A stretch of 64,000 nt of DNA from an uncultured Microbacteriaceae bacterium (lineage in GTDB: Bacteria; Actinomycetota; Actinomycetes; Actinomycetales; Microbacteriaceae), in the NCBI GenBank assembly GCA_903859205.1, contig CAIOLM010000013.1, positions 35,134 to 99,133 of the forward strand. The letters run 5' to 3'. Shown in pieces: positions 18,151 to 27,076 of this stretch. The position numbers and the translations under genes were made by a program. Every line of letters starts with the position of its first letter. Position 1 is the stretch's first letter. The notes beneath the pieces were generated by a model. It made no database searches. It was not told where the DNA came from and saw only the letters and a program-made list of their open reading frames with translations.

Positions 18151-19068
18151 TTAGAGGGAGTCGATAAGTTCGCGAGCCGCGGCTAGGTCATCCGGGGTTT
18201 TGACGGCCACTGTCGGGACGCCCTTGAGCGCCCGCTTGGCAAGGCCTACGAGTGCGCCAGCTGGCGCTAGCTCGATGATTCCGGTCACTCCAGCAGCTTC
18301 GAAGCCCTGCATGCACTTATCCCAGCGCACGGGAGAAGAAACCTGCCCGACCAGGAGGTCGCGGAACGCCGGCCCGTCGGTAACGATCGAGCCGTCACGG
18401 TTGGTCCAGAGCTTCTTGGTCGGAGCGTTCGTGTTGACGTCTGCAGCCGCCGCACGGAGCTTCTCGACTGCCGATCCCATGTACGAGGTGTGGAAGGCGC
18501 CCGCTACCTGAAGCGGAATGACGCGCGAACCTGCCGGCGCGTTCTCGGCAAGCGCAGCCAGCCCCGAAATAGGTCCAGCAACAACAAGCTGACCGCCTCC
18601 GTTGTAGTTGGCCGGGAAGAGACCGTTGGTCTCAAGAGCAGCAAGGACATCGGCCTCGTCGCCACCGATAACGGCGCTCATACCGGTTGCTTCGAGGGCG
18701 GCAGCCTCAGCCATGGCGCGCCCACGGATCCCCACAAGTCGAACCGCGTCTGTCGCGTCGAGAACCCCAGCGCCCGCAGCTGCGGTGAACTCGCCCACGG
18801 AGTGTCCGGCGATTCCCGCTGTCTTGGCAAGGTGGTCCGTCTCTGCCAAAGCATCGAGGGTCAGGATTCCGGCCGCAACGATGAGCGGCTGAGCGATTGC
18901 GGTGTCACGAATAGTGTCAGCGTCGCTGACCGTGCCGTGGGCGGCCAGGTCGACACCAGCGGCCTCGGAGAGCGAACCGAGCAAGTCAAGGGCGCCGGGC
19001 AGCTCTAGCCAAGGCGCGAGAAAACCTGGGGTTTGCGAGCCCTGGCCGGGGGCGACAACAATAATCAC
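18151..19068 (-). CDS. fabD: Malonyl-CoA:ACP transacylase
   Basis: Transfers malonyl from CoA to ACP. 305 residues. The nucleophile elbow GHSVGEFTAA carries the catalytic Ser; the catalytic His is in AGAFHTSYM; the N-terminal APGQGSQTPGF motif is typical. GTG 19068 has AGGGAG upstream and lies 11 nt after the aceE stop. No FasR/PucR-like activator gene lies next to fabD, where many actinobacteria have one; aceE occupies that place. Confidence 0.95.
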   Translation of the reverse strand: MIIVVAPGQGSQTPGFLAPWLELPGALDLLGSLSEAAGVDLAAHGTVSDADTIRDTAIAQPLIVAAGILTLDALAETDHLAKTAGIAGHSVGEFTAAAGAGVLDATDAVRLVGIRGRAMAEAAALEATGMSAVIGGDEADVLAALETNGLFPANYNGGGQLVVAGPISGLAALAENAPAGSRVIPLQVAGAFHTSYMGSAVEKLRAAAADVNTNAPTKKLWTNRDGSIVTDGPAFRDLLVGQVSSPVRWDKCMQGFEAAGVTGIIELAPAGALVGLAKRALKGVPTVAVKTPDDLAAARELIDSL

Positions 19069-19079
19069 GCGAAACTCCC

Positions 19080-21806
19080 TTAGCTCTCGCCGCCGGCCGA
19101 ACCGGTGGTGCCGGCGTTGACGTCGTGCAGGCGGTAGCGCTCGATGGCCTGACCGACAACGCTCGGGTCAACCTTGCCTTGCTTTGCCAACTGCTGGAGG
19201 GTGCGGACAACCATCGACGGGCCATCAATCTTGAAGAATCGGCGAGCCGCAGCACGGGTGTCAGAGAAGCCGAAGCCGTCTGCGCCCAGCGTTGCGTACT
19301 GGCCGTAAATGAACGGACGAATCATGTCGGGTACCTGATGGTTGAAGTCGGTGACCGCAATGATGGGACCCTCTACGCCAGCGAGCTTGGAGGTTACGTA
19401 AGGAATGCGCTCGGGCTCGTTGGGGTTGAGCAGGTTGTGTTCCTCGGCGGCAACGCCGTCGCGGCGCAACTCTGTCCAAGACGTAACTGACCAGACGTCA
19501 GCCGAGACGTTCCAGTCGTCGCGAAGCAGCTGCTGTGCTTCCAGAGCCCACGGAACTGCAACGCCTGAGGCAAGGAGCTGGGCTTTGGGGCCGTTCGCTG
19601 TTCCGTCAGAGAGCTTGTAGATACCGCGCAGAAGGCCGTCGACATCGAGGTTCTCAGGCTGTGCGGGATGAACGATCGGCTCGTTATAGACCGTGAGGTA
19701 ATACATCACGTTCGGGTCGGCGTGATTGCCGCCGTACATACGTTCCAGGCCGGCACGCATGATGTGACCAATCTCATACCCGTACGCGGGGTCATAGGCA
19801 ACAATCGCGGGGTTCGTCGAAGCCAGGATCGGGGAGTGACCATCGGCGTGCTGCAGGCCTTCGCCAGTAAGCGTGGTTCGCCCCGCGGTCGCACCGATGA
19901 TGAAGCCTCGAGCCATTTGGTCTCCGGCTGCCCAAATGGCATCGCCGGTGCGCTGGAAGCCGAACATCGAGTAGAAGACATAGACGGGGATCAATGCCTC
20001 GCCCTGCGTGGCGTAGGAGGTTCCAACCGCAGTGAACGCGGCCAGGGCCCCAGCCTCATTGATGCCGACGTGGAGAATGGTGCCGGTCGGGTCTTCCTTG
20101 TAGGCAAGCAGTAGGTCGCGATCTACCGAGATGTAGTGCTGACCACGCGGGTTGTAGATCTTGGCGTTGGGGAAGAACGCATCCATACCAAACGTACGAG
20201 CCTCGTCCGGGATGATCGGAACAATGCGCGGGCCAAATTCCTTGTCGCGGATGAGGTCCTTGAGCAGGCGCACGAAGGCCATTGTGGTGGCAATCTCCTG
20301 CGTGCCAGATCCCTTGGCGGCGATGTCGTAGGTCTTGGCCTCTGGCAGCACAACGTTCGTGTACTTGGAGCGGCGTTCGGGCAAGTACCCGCCGAGGGCG
20401 CGACGGCGCTCATGCATGTACTCGAGAGCGGGGTGGTTCGACTCGGGACGGTAGTACGGAGGCTGATACGGGTCAGCTTCGAGCTGCGCATCCGTGACAG
20501 GGATGTGCAAGAAGTCGCGCATGCGCTTGAGGTCGTCGAGACCAATCTTCTTCATCTGGTGAGTTGCGTTGCGCCCCTCGAACGTGCGACCCAGGCCGTA
20601 GCCCTTAATCGTGTGCGCGAGGATGACGGTGGGCTGACCCTTGTGCTCCGAGGCCGCCTTGAAAGCTGCGTAGACCTTGCGGTAGTCATGACCACCGCGC
20701 TTGAGGCCCCAAATTTCGTCGTCGGTGTAGTTCTCGACGAGCTTGAGTGCACGTGGGTCACGGGCAAAGAAGTTCTCACGAACGAAGGCTCCGTCTTCGG
20801 TCTTGAACGTCTGGAAGTCACCGTCGGGGGTGTTGTTCATCAGCGTGCGAAGGGCACCATCGGTGTCGCGAGCCAAGAGCTCATCCCATTCGCGACCCCA
20901 GATGACCTTGATAACGTTCCAGCCGGCACCACGGAAGAAGCTCTCGAGCTCCTGGATGATCTTTCCGTTACCGCGCACGGGGCCATCGAGTCGCTGCAGG
21001 TTGCAGTTGATCACAAAATTCAGGTTGTCCAGGCCCTCGTTTGCGGCGACCTGTAGCTGACCGCGGCTTTCGACCTCGTCCATTTCGCCGTCACCGAGGA
21101 ATGCCCAGACCTGTTGATCACTGGCATCTTTGATTCCACGGTTAGTCAGGTAGCGGTTGAGCTGGGCCTGGTAGATGGCGTTGATTGGACCGAGACCCAT
21201 CGACACGGTTGGGAACTGCCAGAAATTGGGCATGAGTCGAGGGTGAGGGTATGACGACAGCCCTCCTGCGAAGTGCGACTTTTCTTGACGGAAGCCGTCG
21301 AGGTGTTCCTCGTTGAGACGCCCTTCGACAAAAGCGCGGGCGTAGGGGCCGGGGGAGGCGTGGCCCTGAATGAAGACTTGGTCGCCACCGCCGGGGTGAT
21401 CCTGACCACGGAAGAAATGGTTGAAGCCAACTTCGTAGAGGCTGGCCGAAGACGCATAGGTTGAAATGTGACCGCCGACAGCAATGCCGGGTCGCTGTGC
21501 CCGGTGAACCAGGACTGCTGCGTTCCAACGCAGCCAGCTCCGGTATTCGCGTTCAATTGCCTCGTCGCCGGGGAAGACCGGTTCGTTCTCGGGTGCGATC
21601 GTGTTGATGTAATCCGTGGTGGGGACCATGGGCACGCCGAGGTGGAGTTCCTTCGAGCGACGCAACAGGCTGAGCATGATCTCGCGACCGCGTTCGTGAC
21701 CACGAGCGTCGACTACTGCGTCAAGCGACTCCGTCCACTCAGCAGTTTCCTGCGGGTCCACATCATTGTTGGTGACGGAGTACGGGTCTTGGTCGTTAAC
21801 AGTCAA
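19080..21806 (-). CDS. aceE: Pyruvate dehydrogenase E1 component (homodimeric, AceE)
   Basis: Thiamine diphosphate-dependent decarboxylation of pyruvate and acetylation of the E2 lipoyl group. 908 residues, the single-chain E1 typical of actinobacteria. The TPP/Mg site is seen in [12 protein letters not shown]...[20 protein letters not shown]. The start must be TTG 21806: the family's [10 protein letters not shown] opening begins there and no ATG/GTG is nearby. It heads the fab operon, 11 nt before fabD, so acetyl-CoA supply and fatty acid synthesis are co-transcribed. E2 and E3 partners are at 39.6-42.4 kb. Confidence 0.95.
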   Translation of the reverse strand: MTVNDQDPYSVTNNDVDPQETAEWTESLDAVVDARGHERGREIMLSLLRRSKELHLGVPMVPTTDYINTIAPENEPVFPGDEAIEREYRSWLRWNAAVLVHRAQRPGIAVGGHISTYASSASLYEVGFNHFFRGQDHPGGGDQVFIQGHASPGPYARAFVEGRLNEEHLDGFRQEKSHFAGGLSSYPHPRLMPNFWQFPTVSMGLGPINAIYQAQLNRYLTNRGIKDASDQQVWAFLGDGEMDEVESRGQLQVAANEGLDNLNFVINCNLQRLDGPVRGNGKIIQELESFFRGAGWNVIKVIWGREWDELLARDTDGALRTLMNNTPDGDFQTFKTEDGAFVRENFFARDPRALKLVENYTDDEIWGLKRGGHDYRKVYAAFKAASEHKGQPTVILAHTIKGYGLGRTFEGRNATHQMKKIGLDDLKRMRDFLHIPVTDAQLEADPYQPPYYRPESNHPALEYMHERRRALGGYLPERRSKYTNVVLPEAKTYDIAAKGSGTQEIATTMAFVRLLKDLIRDKEFGPRIVPIIPDEARTFGMDAFFPNAKIYNPRGQHYISVDRDLLLAYKEDPTGTILHVGINEAGALAAFTAVGTSYATQGEALIPVYVFYSMFGFQRTGDAIWAAGDQMARGFIIGATAGRTTLTGEGLQHADGHSPILASTNPAIVAYDPAYGYEIGHIMRAGLERMYGGNHADPNVMYYLTVYNEPIVHPAQPENLDVDGLLRGIYKLSDGTANGPKAQLLASGVAVPWALEAQQLLRDDWNVSADVWSVTSWTELRRDGVAAEEHNLLNPNEPERIPYVTSKLAGVEGPIIAVTDFNHQVPDMIRPFIYGQYATLGADGFGFSDTRAAARRFFKIDGPSMVVRTLQQLAKQGKVDPSVVGQAIERYRLHDVNAGTTGSAGGES

Positions 21807-21899
21807 CGTTTCTCTGCACTTTCTGGCGGGGCCGGTGGGCCCTCACAAAGGAAGGGGGAAGAGTGCACCATCGGGTTTCGACGTCACACTCAAAAATCC

Positions 21900-21905
21900 A
21901 CTTTA
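21900..21905 (-). promoter_or_regulatory. Candidate -10 of aceE-fab operon
   Basis: TAAAGT on the minus strand in the aceE/peroxiredoxin gap, which would give a leader of about 85 nt before the TTG start. Confidence 0.35.
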
Positions 21906-21912
21906 CTGTGCG

Positions 21913-21934
21913 TAGGATGAGGCACACGCCTCAT
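21913..21934 (+). promoter_or_regulatory. Peroxiredoxin promoter with operator-like inverted repeat
   Basis: TAGGAT (21913-21918) may be the -10. A perfect 7-bp inverted repeat ATGAGGC-acac-GCCTCAT (21917-21923/21928-21934) spans the predicted transcription start. It may be an operator or a hairpin at the mRNA 5' end. Confidence 0.4.
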
Positions 21935-21951
21935 TCCATTGGAGAAAATTT

Positions 21952-22413
21952 ATGAGCCTTGCAGTTGGCACATCAGCACCCGACTTCTCACTGAAGAACC
22001 AATTCGGTGAAACCGTAACCCTTTCTCAGTTCAAGGGTGTCAAGCCCGTCGTCCTGGTATTTTTCCCGCTCGCATTTAGCGGAATTTGCACGGGAGAGCT
22101 CTGCGAGCTTCGCGACAACCTGAAGGCTTTCGAGGCTGACGGCATCGAACTGATCGGTATCTCTGTCGACTCTCACTTCGCTCTTCGCGCTTGGGGCGAT
22201 CAAGAAAAGTACACTTTCTCGCTGCTGTCTGACTTCTGGCCGCACGGCGGCGTGGCCGCTGAGTATGGCGTCTTCGTCGAAGAAGCCGGAATCGCGAACC
22301 GTGGAACGTTTGTCATCGACCGCGATGGAAAGATTGCGGCCAGCATCGTGACGGCCCCAGGTCAGGCGCGTGAGTTCAGCGCGTACCTTGAGGCGATTGC
22401 CAAGGTCGCCTAA
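21952..22413 (+). CDS. Peroxiredoxin, AhpE-like
   Basis: A thiol peroxidase reducing H2O2 and organic peroxides. 153 residues with the thioredoxin-like fold. The peroxidatic Cys lies in FFPLAFSGICTGELCELRD, close to the AhpE pattern, with a second Cys four residues on; FVIDRDGKI follows. AhpE of mycobacteria is a one-Cys type, so the second Cys may not act as resolving Cys. TTGGAG precedes the ATG. Divergent from aceE, with an inverted repeat at its promoter. Confidence 0.88.
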   Translation: MSLAVGTSAPDFSLKNQFGETVTLSQFKGVKPVVLVFFPLAFSGICTGELCELRDNLKAFEADGIELIGISVDSHFALRAWGDQEKYTFSLLSDFWPHGGVAAEYGVFVEEAGIANRGTFVIDRDGKIAASIVTAPGQAREFSAYLEAIAKVA

Positions 22414-22455
22414 GTCGCACAAGGGTCCCCGATGCCCTATAGAATTATCGGCAGA

Positions 22456-22528
22456 GGGCCTTTAGCTCAGTTGGTAGAGCGCCACGTTTACACCGTGGAT
22501 GTCATCGGTTCGAGCCCGGTAGGGCCCA
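22456..22528 (+). tRNA. tRNA-Val (TAC)
   Basis: Acceptor GGGCCTT/AGGGCCC (one G-U), D-stem GCTC, anticodon arm CCACG-TTTACAC-CGTGG (anticodon TAC), T-loop TTCGAGC, discriminator A, no encoded CCA. TATAGA about 14 nt upstream may be its -10. Only 23 nt separate it from the next gene. Confidence 0.95.
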
Positions 22529-22551
22529 CTCTCGAACAGTACGGATTTGAA

Positions 22552-23049
22552 ATGAGCAACGACGGAACGAACTGGCACTCAGATGATGAGCTTGCTTCCG
22601 CCCTTGAACGTGCGCTAGAAATTCCTGCTGACACAGCCGGCGATGCGGGTGAGGCTTACCAGCAGCCACACACCCCCACTCAGGATTCACCAGCAGAATT
22701 TGGTGATCTTTTTGCTGTGCTTGTTGAGGGTGAAAGCGCCCCTGCTTCTGTAGCTGACGTGCCGTCCCCTGGCGCGGCTGAGCAGGTTTTTGAGTCGCTC
22801 GATGAGTTCAAGCCACGCACTAACTTCATCCCTGTCGTAGGCGCCGAATCGGCCGCTGACCTTGCCGCCACTGCGGCTGATTCGCCGGTCGACTCGACTT
22901 CTCCGGTTGAGTCAGAGATTCTTCAGGCTCCAGCTAACCCAGTGACGATGAGCTCGGCCCAGGTTACACAGCCCGTTCGGTACGACCGCAAGCGTCTAAC
23001 ATTTGACGAGATCGTTTTCGGCGTCGCTTCGGCTCCAGAGAACAACTAG
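22552..23049 (+). CDS. Hypothetical acidic protein, unrecognised
   Basis: 165 residues from ATG 22552, after tRNA-Val. I do not recognise the family. The sequence is acidic and rich in Ala, Ser, Pro and Glu, with little predicted order except the start (DELASALERALEIP), the middle (FESLDEFKPRTNFIPVV) and the end (VRYDRKRLTFDEIVFGVAS). The last motif, conserved-looking and basic, resembles a short interaction segment. No signal peptide or membrane segment. It shares the direction of the following Nif3-like gene, 18 nt away, and may be transcribed with tRNA-Val. Translation is supported by the frame and continuity with neighbours only. Confidence 0.55.
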   Translation: MSNDGTNWHSDDELASALERALEIPADTAGDAGEAYQQPHTPTQDSPAEFGDLFAVLVEGESAPASVADVPSPGAAEQVFESLDEFKPRTNFIPVVGAESAADLAATAADSPVDSTSPVESEILQAPANPVTMSSAQVTQPVRYDRKRLTFDEIVFGVASAPENN

Positions 23050-23067
23050 TCCGCGGGGGCTCGGCGC

Positions 23068-23886
23068 ATGAGTCTGACGGTAAACGACGTTCTCGCGTTA
23101 GCGGAACAGTTGTGGCCTCGCTCGGGGGCTGAACCCTGGGACACTCCCGGGCTGCAGGTGGGGCGACTGTCGTCACCCGTGCGTCGCATTTTGCTTGCCG
23201 TCGATGCTGTTCGCGACACCGTTGACGAGGCAGTCCAAGGCTCCTTCGATCTCTTGCTGACCCACCACCCCCTATTGCTTCGAGGGGTGACGAGCGTGAG
23301 AGAGGACACCTACAAGGGTTCCCTTATCGGGGATTTGGTCAGGGCCGACATTGCCTTGCTTGCTGCTCACACCAACGCAGACGTCGTTGAAAGTGGAGTC
23401 TCCGATGTTCTGGCAAAGTTGTTGGGACTACAGAACGTGCGAGCGATTGAGCAGTCGGTGAGCTCCAGCGTGGGCATTGGTCGAGTCGGCGACTTGGCAT
23501 CCGAGACAACTCTCGGTGACCTCGCAACACGTCTTGCCCGCCTACTTCCGCCGACAGCACCAGGCATTGCCGTAGCCGGCGAGTACTCCCGTGTGATTCG
23601 CAAAGTCGCGTTGTGTGGTGGTGCCGGCGACTCTCTCCTCGATCATGCTTTGGTTACTTCGGCCGATGTTTTCATTACGAGTGACCTACGCCATCATCGC
23701 GCGTCTGAATCACTGGAGCAGAGCTCGGTCACGGGAGGCCCTGCTTTGATCAATGTTTCGCACTGGGCAAGCGAATGGATGTGGCTGACCCCGGCCGCTG
23801 CCCAGTTGCGAGAGTTGTTGCCTGGAGTCATTGTTGAGGTCAGCGACCTTCGTACTGACCCCTGGGACTTTGTCGTTACCCAGTGA
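23068..23886 (+). CDS. Nif3-like dinuclear metal centre protein
   Basis: 272 residues of the NIF3/GTP cyclohydrolase I type 2-like family, whose members bind two metal ions and form hexamers. Visible: WDTPGLQVG at the N-terminus, LLLTHHPLLLRG with the metal His pair, LAAHTNADV, and ALCGGAGDSLL. The C-terminal ISDLRHHRASE-like segment is present as ITSDLRHHRASES. The reaction is not established for most members. It forms an apparent operon with the next coiled-coil gene and RNase H, an arrangement common in actinobacteria. Confidence 0.9.
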   Translation: MSLTVNDVLALAEQLWPRSGAEPWDTPGLQVGRLSSPVRRILLAVDAVRDTVDEAVQGSFDLLLTHHPLLLRGVTSVREDTYKGSLIGDLVRADIALLAAHTNADVVESGVSDVLAKLLGLQNVRAIEQSVSSSVGIGRVGDLASETTLGDLATRLARLLPPTAPGIAVAGEYSRVIRKVALCGGAGDSLLDHALVTSADVFITSDLRHHRASESLEQSSVTGGPALINVSHWASEWMWLTPAAAQLRELLPGVIVEVSDLRTDPWDFVVTQ

Positions 23887-23916
23887 TTTTCCTCAGGCCA
23901 GAAAGGCACATGCTTC

Positions 23917-24651
23917 GTGAAAGCTGACCCCCAAGAACAACGCAGGTTGCTTGACCTGCAAGATGTCGACAACCGCATCGCCACTAATCGTCGTGCGCGC
24001 ACATCTGTCGCTGCCCGGGCAACCCTTGAGAAGGTCGAGTCGGACGTCGCGGCCACTGGGCCAGCTTTTATAGCTGCAGCAGGGGCGGTTGAAGACACTA
24101 AGGCCGAAATATTGCGACTGGAAGACGATGTGCGTCTCGTCGATGCGCGCATGGCTCAAGACGTTCAGCGTCGCGACCAGTCCACGTCGACCAAAGACAT
24201 CGCTGGTCTGGAGCACGAGATTGCCACCCTCAATAACCGCAAAGAGCAGCTCGAGGAGTCTGAGCTCGTGGTGATGCAACGGCTGGAAGACGCTGAATCT
24301 GAACTGGCAGGTATTCTCGCGACGCGCGAGTTGTTCAACGCAGAGATTGTGAAGGTTCGAAACGAAATTGCCTCCATCGAGACGCAATTGGATGCGGAGC
24401 TGACGAATCTAGCCCAAGCGCGGGGCACGATCGTCGCTTCCGTTTCTGATGAGCTGCTCGCGCTCTATGAGAAGCAGAGAGAGCGCTACGGCGTCGGAGC
24501 CGCTTTGCTCACCCGCGGCATTTCAGGCGGTTCGAACGTAGCCCTTACGGCAACAGATCTAGACAACGTACGACGGGCCGCCGAAGACGATGTGATTTTG
24601 TGCCCCGACAGCAATTGCATCTTGATACGCAACGAAGAGTCGGGCCTCTAA
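23917..24651 (+). CDS. CT398-like coiled-coil protein with degenerate zinc ribbon
   Basis: 244 residues. The first 180 are a long antiparallel coiled coil (DLQDVDNRIATNRRAR, then STSTKDIAGLEHEIATLNNR), as in the C4-type zinc-ribbon proteins encoded beside nif3 and RNase H in actinobacteria. The C-terminal ribbon is unusual: the place of the first Cys pair (CGGC in relatives) reads ISGG, and the second pair is CPDSNC instead of CxxC, so zinc binding is doubtful. GTG 23917 with AAAGG upstream. The stop overlaps the RNase H start (TAATG). Function not established. Confidence 0.82.
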   Translation: MKADPQEQRRLLDLQDVDNRIATNRRARTSVAARATLEKVESDVAATGPAFIAAAGAVEDTKAEILRLEDDVRLVDARMAQDVQRRDQSTSTKDIAGLEHEIATLNNRKEQLEESELVVMQRLEDAESELAGILATRELFNAEIVKVRNEIASIETQLDAELTNLAQARGTIVASVSDELLALYEKQRERYGVGAALLTRGISGGSNVALTATDLDNVRRAAEDDVILCPDSNCILIRNEESGL

Positions 24652-25070
24652 TGGCCGATTACATTGTCGAGGCAGATGGCGGTTCTCGAGGAAACCCCGG
24701 CATCGCTGCGGGAGGAGCCGTCGTTTTCGAAGGGTCAACCGGTGAGATTATTGCCGAGGTCGGCATATACGTAGGGCATGCAACCAATAACGTTGCCGAA
24801 TACAACGGCATGATTGCCGGAATCCAACGCGCATTTGAGTTTGACGCGAACGCGACTATCCATGTGCGTATGGATTCAAAGCTCGTCGTCGAGCAAATGT
24901 CAGGTCGTTGGAAAATCAAACACCCAGACATGGCTGTTCTCGCCTCTGAGGCTCGAGCCCTTATTGGGACACGAAACGTGACGTTTGAGTGGATCCCGCG
25001 CGAGAAGAACGCGCTGGCTGACGCGGCTGCGAACAAGTCCATGGACCTCGGCGAGAGTTTTCGCGCGTAA
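24651..25070 (+). CDS. rnhA: Ribonuclease HI-type protein
   Basis: Cleaves the RNA strand of RNA-DNA hybrids. 139 residues, RNase H domain only. The DEDD catalytic set is visible: Asp in VEADGGSRGNPG, Glu in NVAEYNGMI, Asp in VRMDSKLVVEQM and Asp in KNALADAAANK. Many actinobacterial homologues carry a C-terminal phosphatase (CobC) domain; it is absent here and the gene stops just before rnpB. ATG 24651 overlaps the preceding stop as TAATG. Confidence 0.9.
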   Translation: MADYIVEADGGSRGNPGIAAGGAVVFEGSTGEIIAEVGIYVGHATNNVAEYNGMIAGIQRAFEFDANATIHVRMDSKLVVEQMSGRWKIKHPDMAVLASEARALIGTRNVTFEWIPREKNALADAAANKSMDLGESFRA

Positions 25071-25081
25071 GCTTGGTGCTT

Positions 25082-25443
25082 GCGAATGGGTTGGCCAGAC
25101 GGTCGCGTCACGTAAGTGCCGAGGAACGTCCGGGCTCCACAGGGCAGGGCGGTGGGTAACACCCACCCGGGGTAACCCGCGAGAAAGTGCAACAGAGAGT
25201 AGACCGCCTCCGGTTCGTCCGGCGGTAAGGCTGAAACGGTGGTGTAAGAGACCACCAGCGGCGCAGGTAACTGTGTCGGCTAGGTAAACCTCGCCCGGAG
25301 CAAGGTCAGACAGGGAACGCTAAGGCTGCTCGCTTAGTTCCCGGGTAGACCGCTAGAGAGTGCTGGTGACAGTACTCCGAGAGAGATGGCCGTTACGGAG
25401 CTTAGGCTCCGACAGAACCCGGCGTATCGGCTGACCCATTCGC
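25082..25443 (+). ncRNA. rnpB: RNase P RNA
   Basis: The catalytic RNA of RNase P, which matures tRNA 5' ends. The conserved core GAGGAACGTCCGGGCTCCAC, then ACAGAGAGTAGACCGCC, and the 3' region with AGAGAGATGGCCG and ACAGAACCCGG are all recognisable (type A layout). The ends are set by a perfect 10-bp P1 helix, GCGAATGGGT (25082-25091) with ACCCATTCGC (25434-25443). The last 42 nt are antisense to the final codons and stop of ppgK. True ends may differ by a few bases. Confidence 0.93.
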
Positions 25444-26184
25444 TTCCGCCGCCAGCACCGCCGCGCCCATGAGCCCCGCGTTGTTGAGTAAGGCGGCCGG
25501 CACAATCGGTGTGCGCAGGTCGAGCAGGGGCAAGAATTCTTCGGCGTGCTTAGAAACTCCGCCGCCGACAATAAAAAGCTCGGGGGAGAACAGCATTTCG
25601 ACATGGCTGTAGTAGCGCTCCAGGCGCTTAGCCCAGCGTTCCCAGCTCAAGCCCTTGCGCTCGCGCACCGCGTTGGATGCTCGTGTTTCTGCGTCATGGC
25701 CGTCGATTTCAAGGTGACCCAATTCGGCATTCGGGATGAGCGTGCCATTGAAAATGAAAGCGCCACCGATTCCGGTTCCCAGCGTGGTCATGATGACCAG
25801 TCCCTGTTGACCTTTGGCGGTGCCGAAGCGAACCTCAGCAAGACCTGCGGCATCAGCATCGTTGACGAACGTGATGTTTCGCCCCAATTCGCGCTCGAAG
25901 AGCTTTTCGGCCTCGAGCCCAATCCATGATTTCGAAATGTTGGCAGCCAGAAGTGTGACACCGTGACGAATTGCTGACGGAAAAGCGACGCCCACCGGAA
26001 CGCTGTGGTCAGCGGTCAGCTGGTCGACAATCGTTCGCGTTGCTGCAACGATGTCGGCCGGTTCACCCCCGGGAGGGGTAGCAATCTTAATTCGCTCCGA
26101 GACAAGCTCGCCCGTCTCGACATCGACGAGCGCGGCCTTGATGCCGGTGCCTCCAATGTCAATGCCAACGGCAAGTTTGCTCAC
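25402..26184 (-). CDS. ppgK: Polyphosphate glucokinase (ROK family)
   Basis: Phosphorylates glucose using polyphosphate (and usually ATP). 260 residues. ROK features: phosphate-binding [15 protein letters not shown] at the N-terminus, catalytic Asp in [28 protein letters not shown], and ELGHLEIDG as in PpgK. GTG 26184 follows GAGGAG that overlaps the map stop, so it is translated from the map transcript. The last 13 codons and stop lie over the 3' end of rnpB on the opposite strand, an unusual constraint on its C-terminus ([12 protein letters not shown]). Confidence 0.93.
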   Translation of the reverse strand: MSKLAVGIDIGGTGIKAALVDVETGELVSERIKIATPPGGEPADIVAATRTIVDQLTADHSVPVGVAFPSAIRHGVTLLAANISKSWIGLEAEKLFERELGRNITFVNDADAAGLAEVRFGTAKGQQGLVIMTTLGTGIGGAFIFNGTLIPNAELGHLEIDGHDAETRASNAVRERKGLSWERWAKRLERYYSHVEMLFSPELFIVGGGVSKHAEEFLPLLDLRTPIVPAALLNNAGLMGAAVLAAEANGSADTPGSVGA

Positions 26185-26187
26185 GAT

Positions 26188-27063
26188 CTACTCCTCGTCC
26201 GAAATGGTCAGAATCCTGGCACCAGTGGCGGTGGCCACAATCGTGTGTTCAAACTGCGCGGTGATGGAGCGATCCTTTGTCACGACAGTCCAGTTGTCAG
26301 ACCACATATCCCACTCGTGCGTTCCGAGCGTGAGCATTGGTTCGATGGTGAATACCATGCCCTCTTCAATGACGTTGTTGTAGAGCGGGGCTGAGTCGTA
26401 GTGGGGGATGATCAGGCCCGAGTGAAAGTGAGTTCCGACGCCGTGGCCAGTGAAGTCACGAACGACTCCGTATCCGAATCGCTTGGCGTAGGCCTCGATG
26501 GTGCGGCCAATCACGTTCACTTCGCGGCCCGGCATGACCGCCTTGATGCCGCGAGCGAGAGCTTCGCGGGTTCGCTCGACCAGGTCGGTGATTTCCTGAG
26601 ACGTCGAGCCCACGATGAAAGTGCGGTTGGTGTCTCCGTGCACTCCGTGAAGGTACGCGGTGATGTCAACGTTGACGATGTCGCCATCTTCGAGAACAGT
26701 GTCATCGGGGATTCCGTGACAGATGACCTCATTGAGCGAGGTGCACAGCGACTTCGGGTAGTTGCGGTATCCCAGGGTTGACGGGTACGCCCCGGCCGCG
26801 ACGACGAATTTGTGTCCGATAGCGTCGAGTTCGTCTGTGGTCACTCCCGGGCGAATCGCGGCGCCGACGGCGTCAAGTGCCCGACTAGCTATGCGCCCAG
26901 CATTGCGAATCTTGGTGATTGTGGCGCTGTCGTAAATGTCGTTTCCGGCATAGGTTGCCGGGGCGGCTTTGCCCACGTATTCCGGGCGAGCAATGTTCAG
27001 CGGCACGGTGCGCTGGGGACTCAGCTTTCCGGCAACGAGGTGACCAGCTGAATCCTTAGGCAT
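26188..27063 (-). CDS. map: Methionine aminopeptidase type I
   Basis: Removes N-terminal Met from new proteins. 291 residues with an N-terminal extension of about 40 residues (SH3-ligand-like, as in actinobacterial MapB). Metal ligands are visible: [15 protein letters not shown] (two Asp), GHGVGTHFH (His), FTIEPML (Glu) and QFEHTIV (Glu); CHGIPDD holds the substrate His. Its -10 TAAACT (27071-27076) lies 7 nt before the ATG and overlaps the start codon of the divergent gene at 27076. Followed by ppgK after 3 nt. Confidence 0.96.
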   Translation of the reverse strand: MPKDSAGHLVAGKLSPQRTVPLNIARPEYVGKAAPATYAGNDIYDSATITKIRNAGRIASRALDAVGAAIRPGVTTDELDAIGHKFVVAAGAYPSTLGYRNYPKSLCTSLNEVICHGIPDDTVLEDGDIVNVDITAYLHGVHGDTNRTFIVGSTSQEITDLVERTREALARGIKAVMPGREVNVIGRTIEAYAKRFGYGVVRDFTGHGVGTHFHSGLIIPHYDSAPLYNNVIEEGMVFTIEPMLTLGTHEWDMWSDNWTVVTKDRSITAQFEHTIVATATGARILTISDEE

Positions 27064-27068
27064 ACACT
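27063..27068 (+). promoter_or_regulatory. -10 element of the gene at 27076 (leaderless)
   Basis: TACACT, 7 nt before ATG 27076; its first base is also part of the map start codon. Confidence 0.5.
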
Positions 27069-27070
27069 CA

Positions 27071-27076
27071 AGTTTA
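27071..27076 (-). promoter_or_regulatory. -10 element of map (leaderless)
   Basis: TAAACT on the minus strand, 7 nt before the map ATG (27063); it overlaps the first base of the start codon at 27076. Confidence 0.5.

Noticed and set aside
20136..21056. 306-codon frame on the plus strand inside aceE
   Set aside because: Antisense to the conserved thiamine-binding region of AceE.
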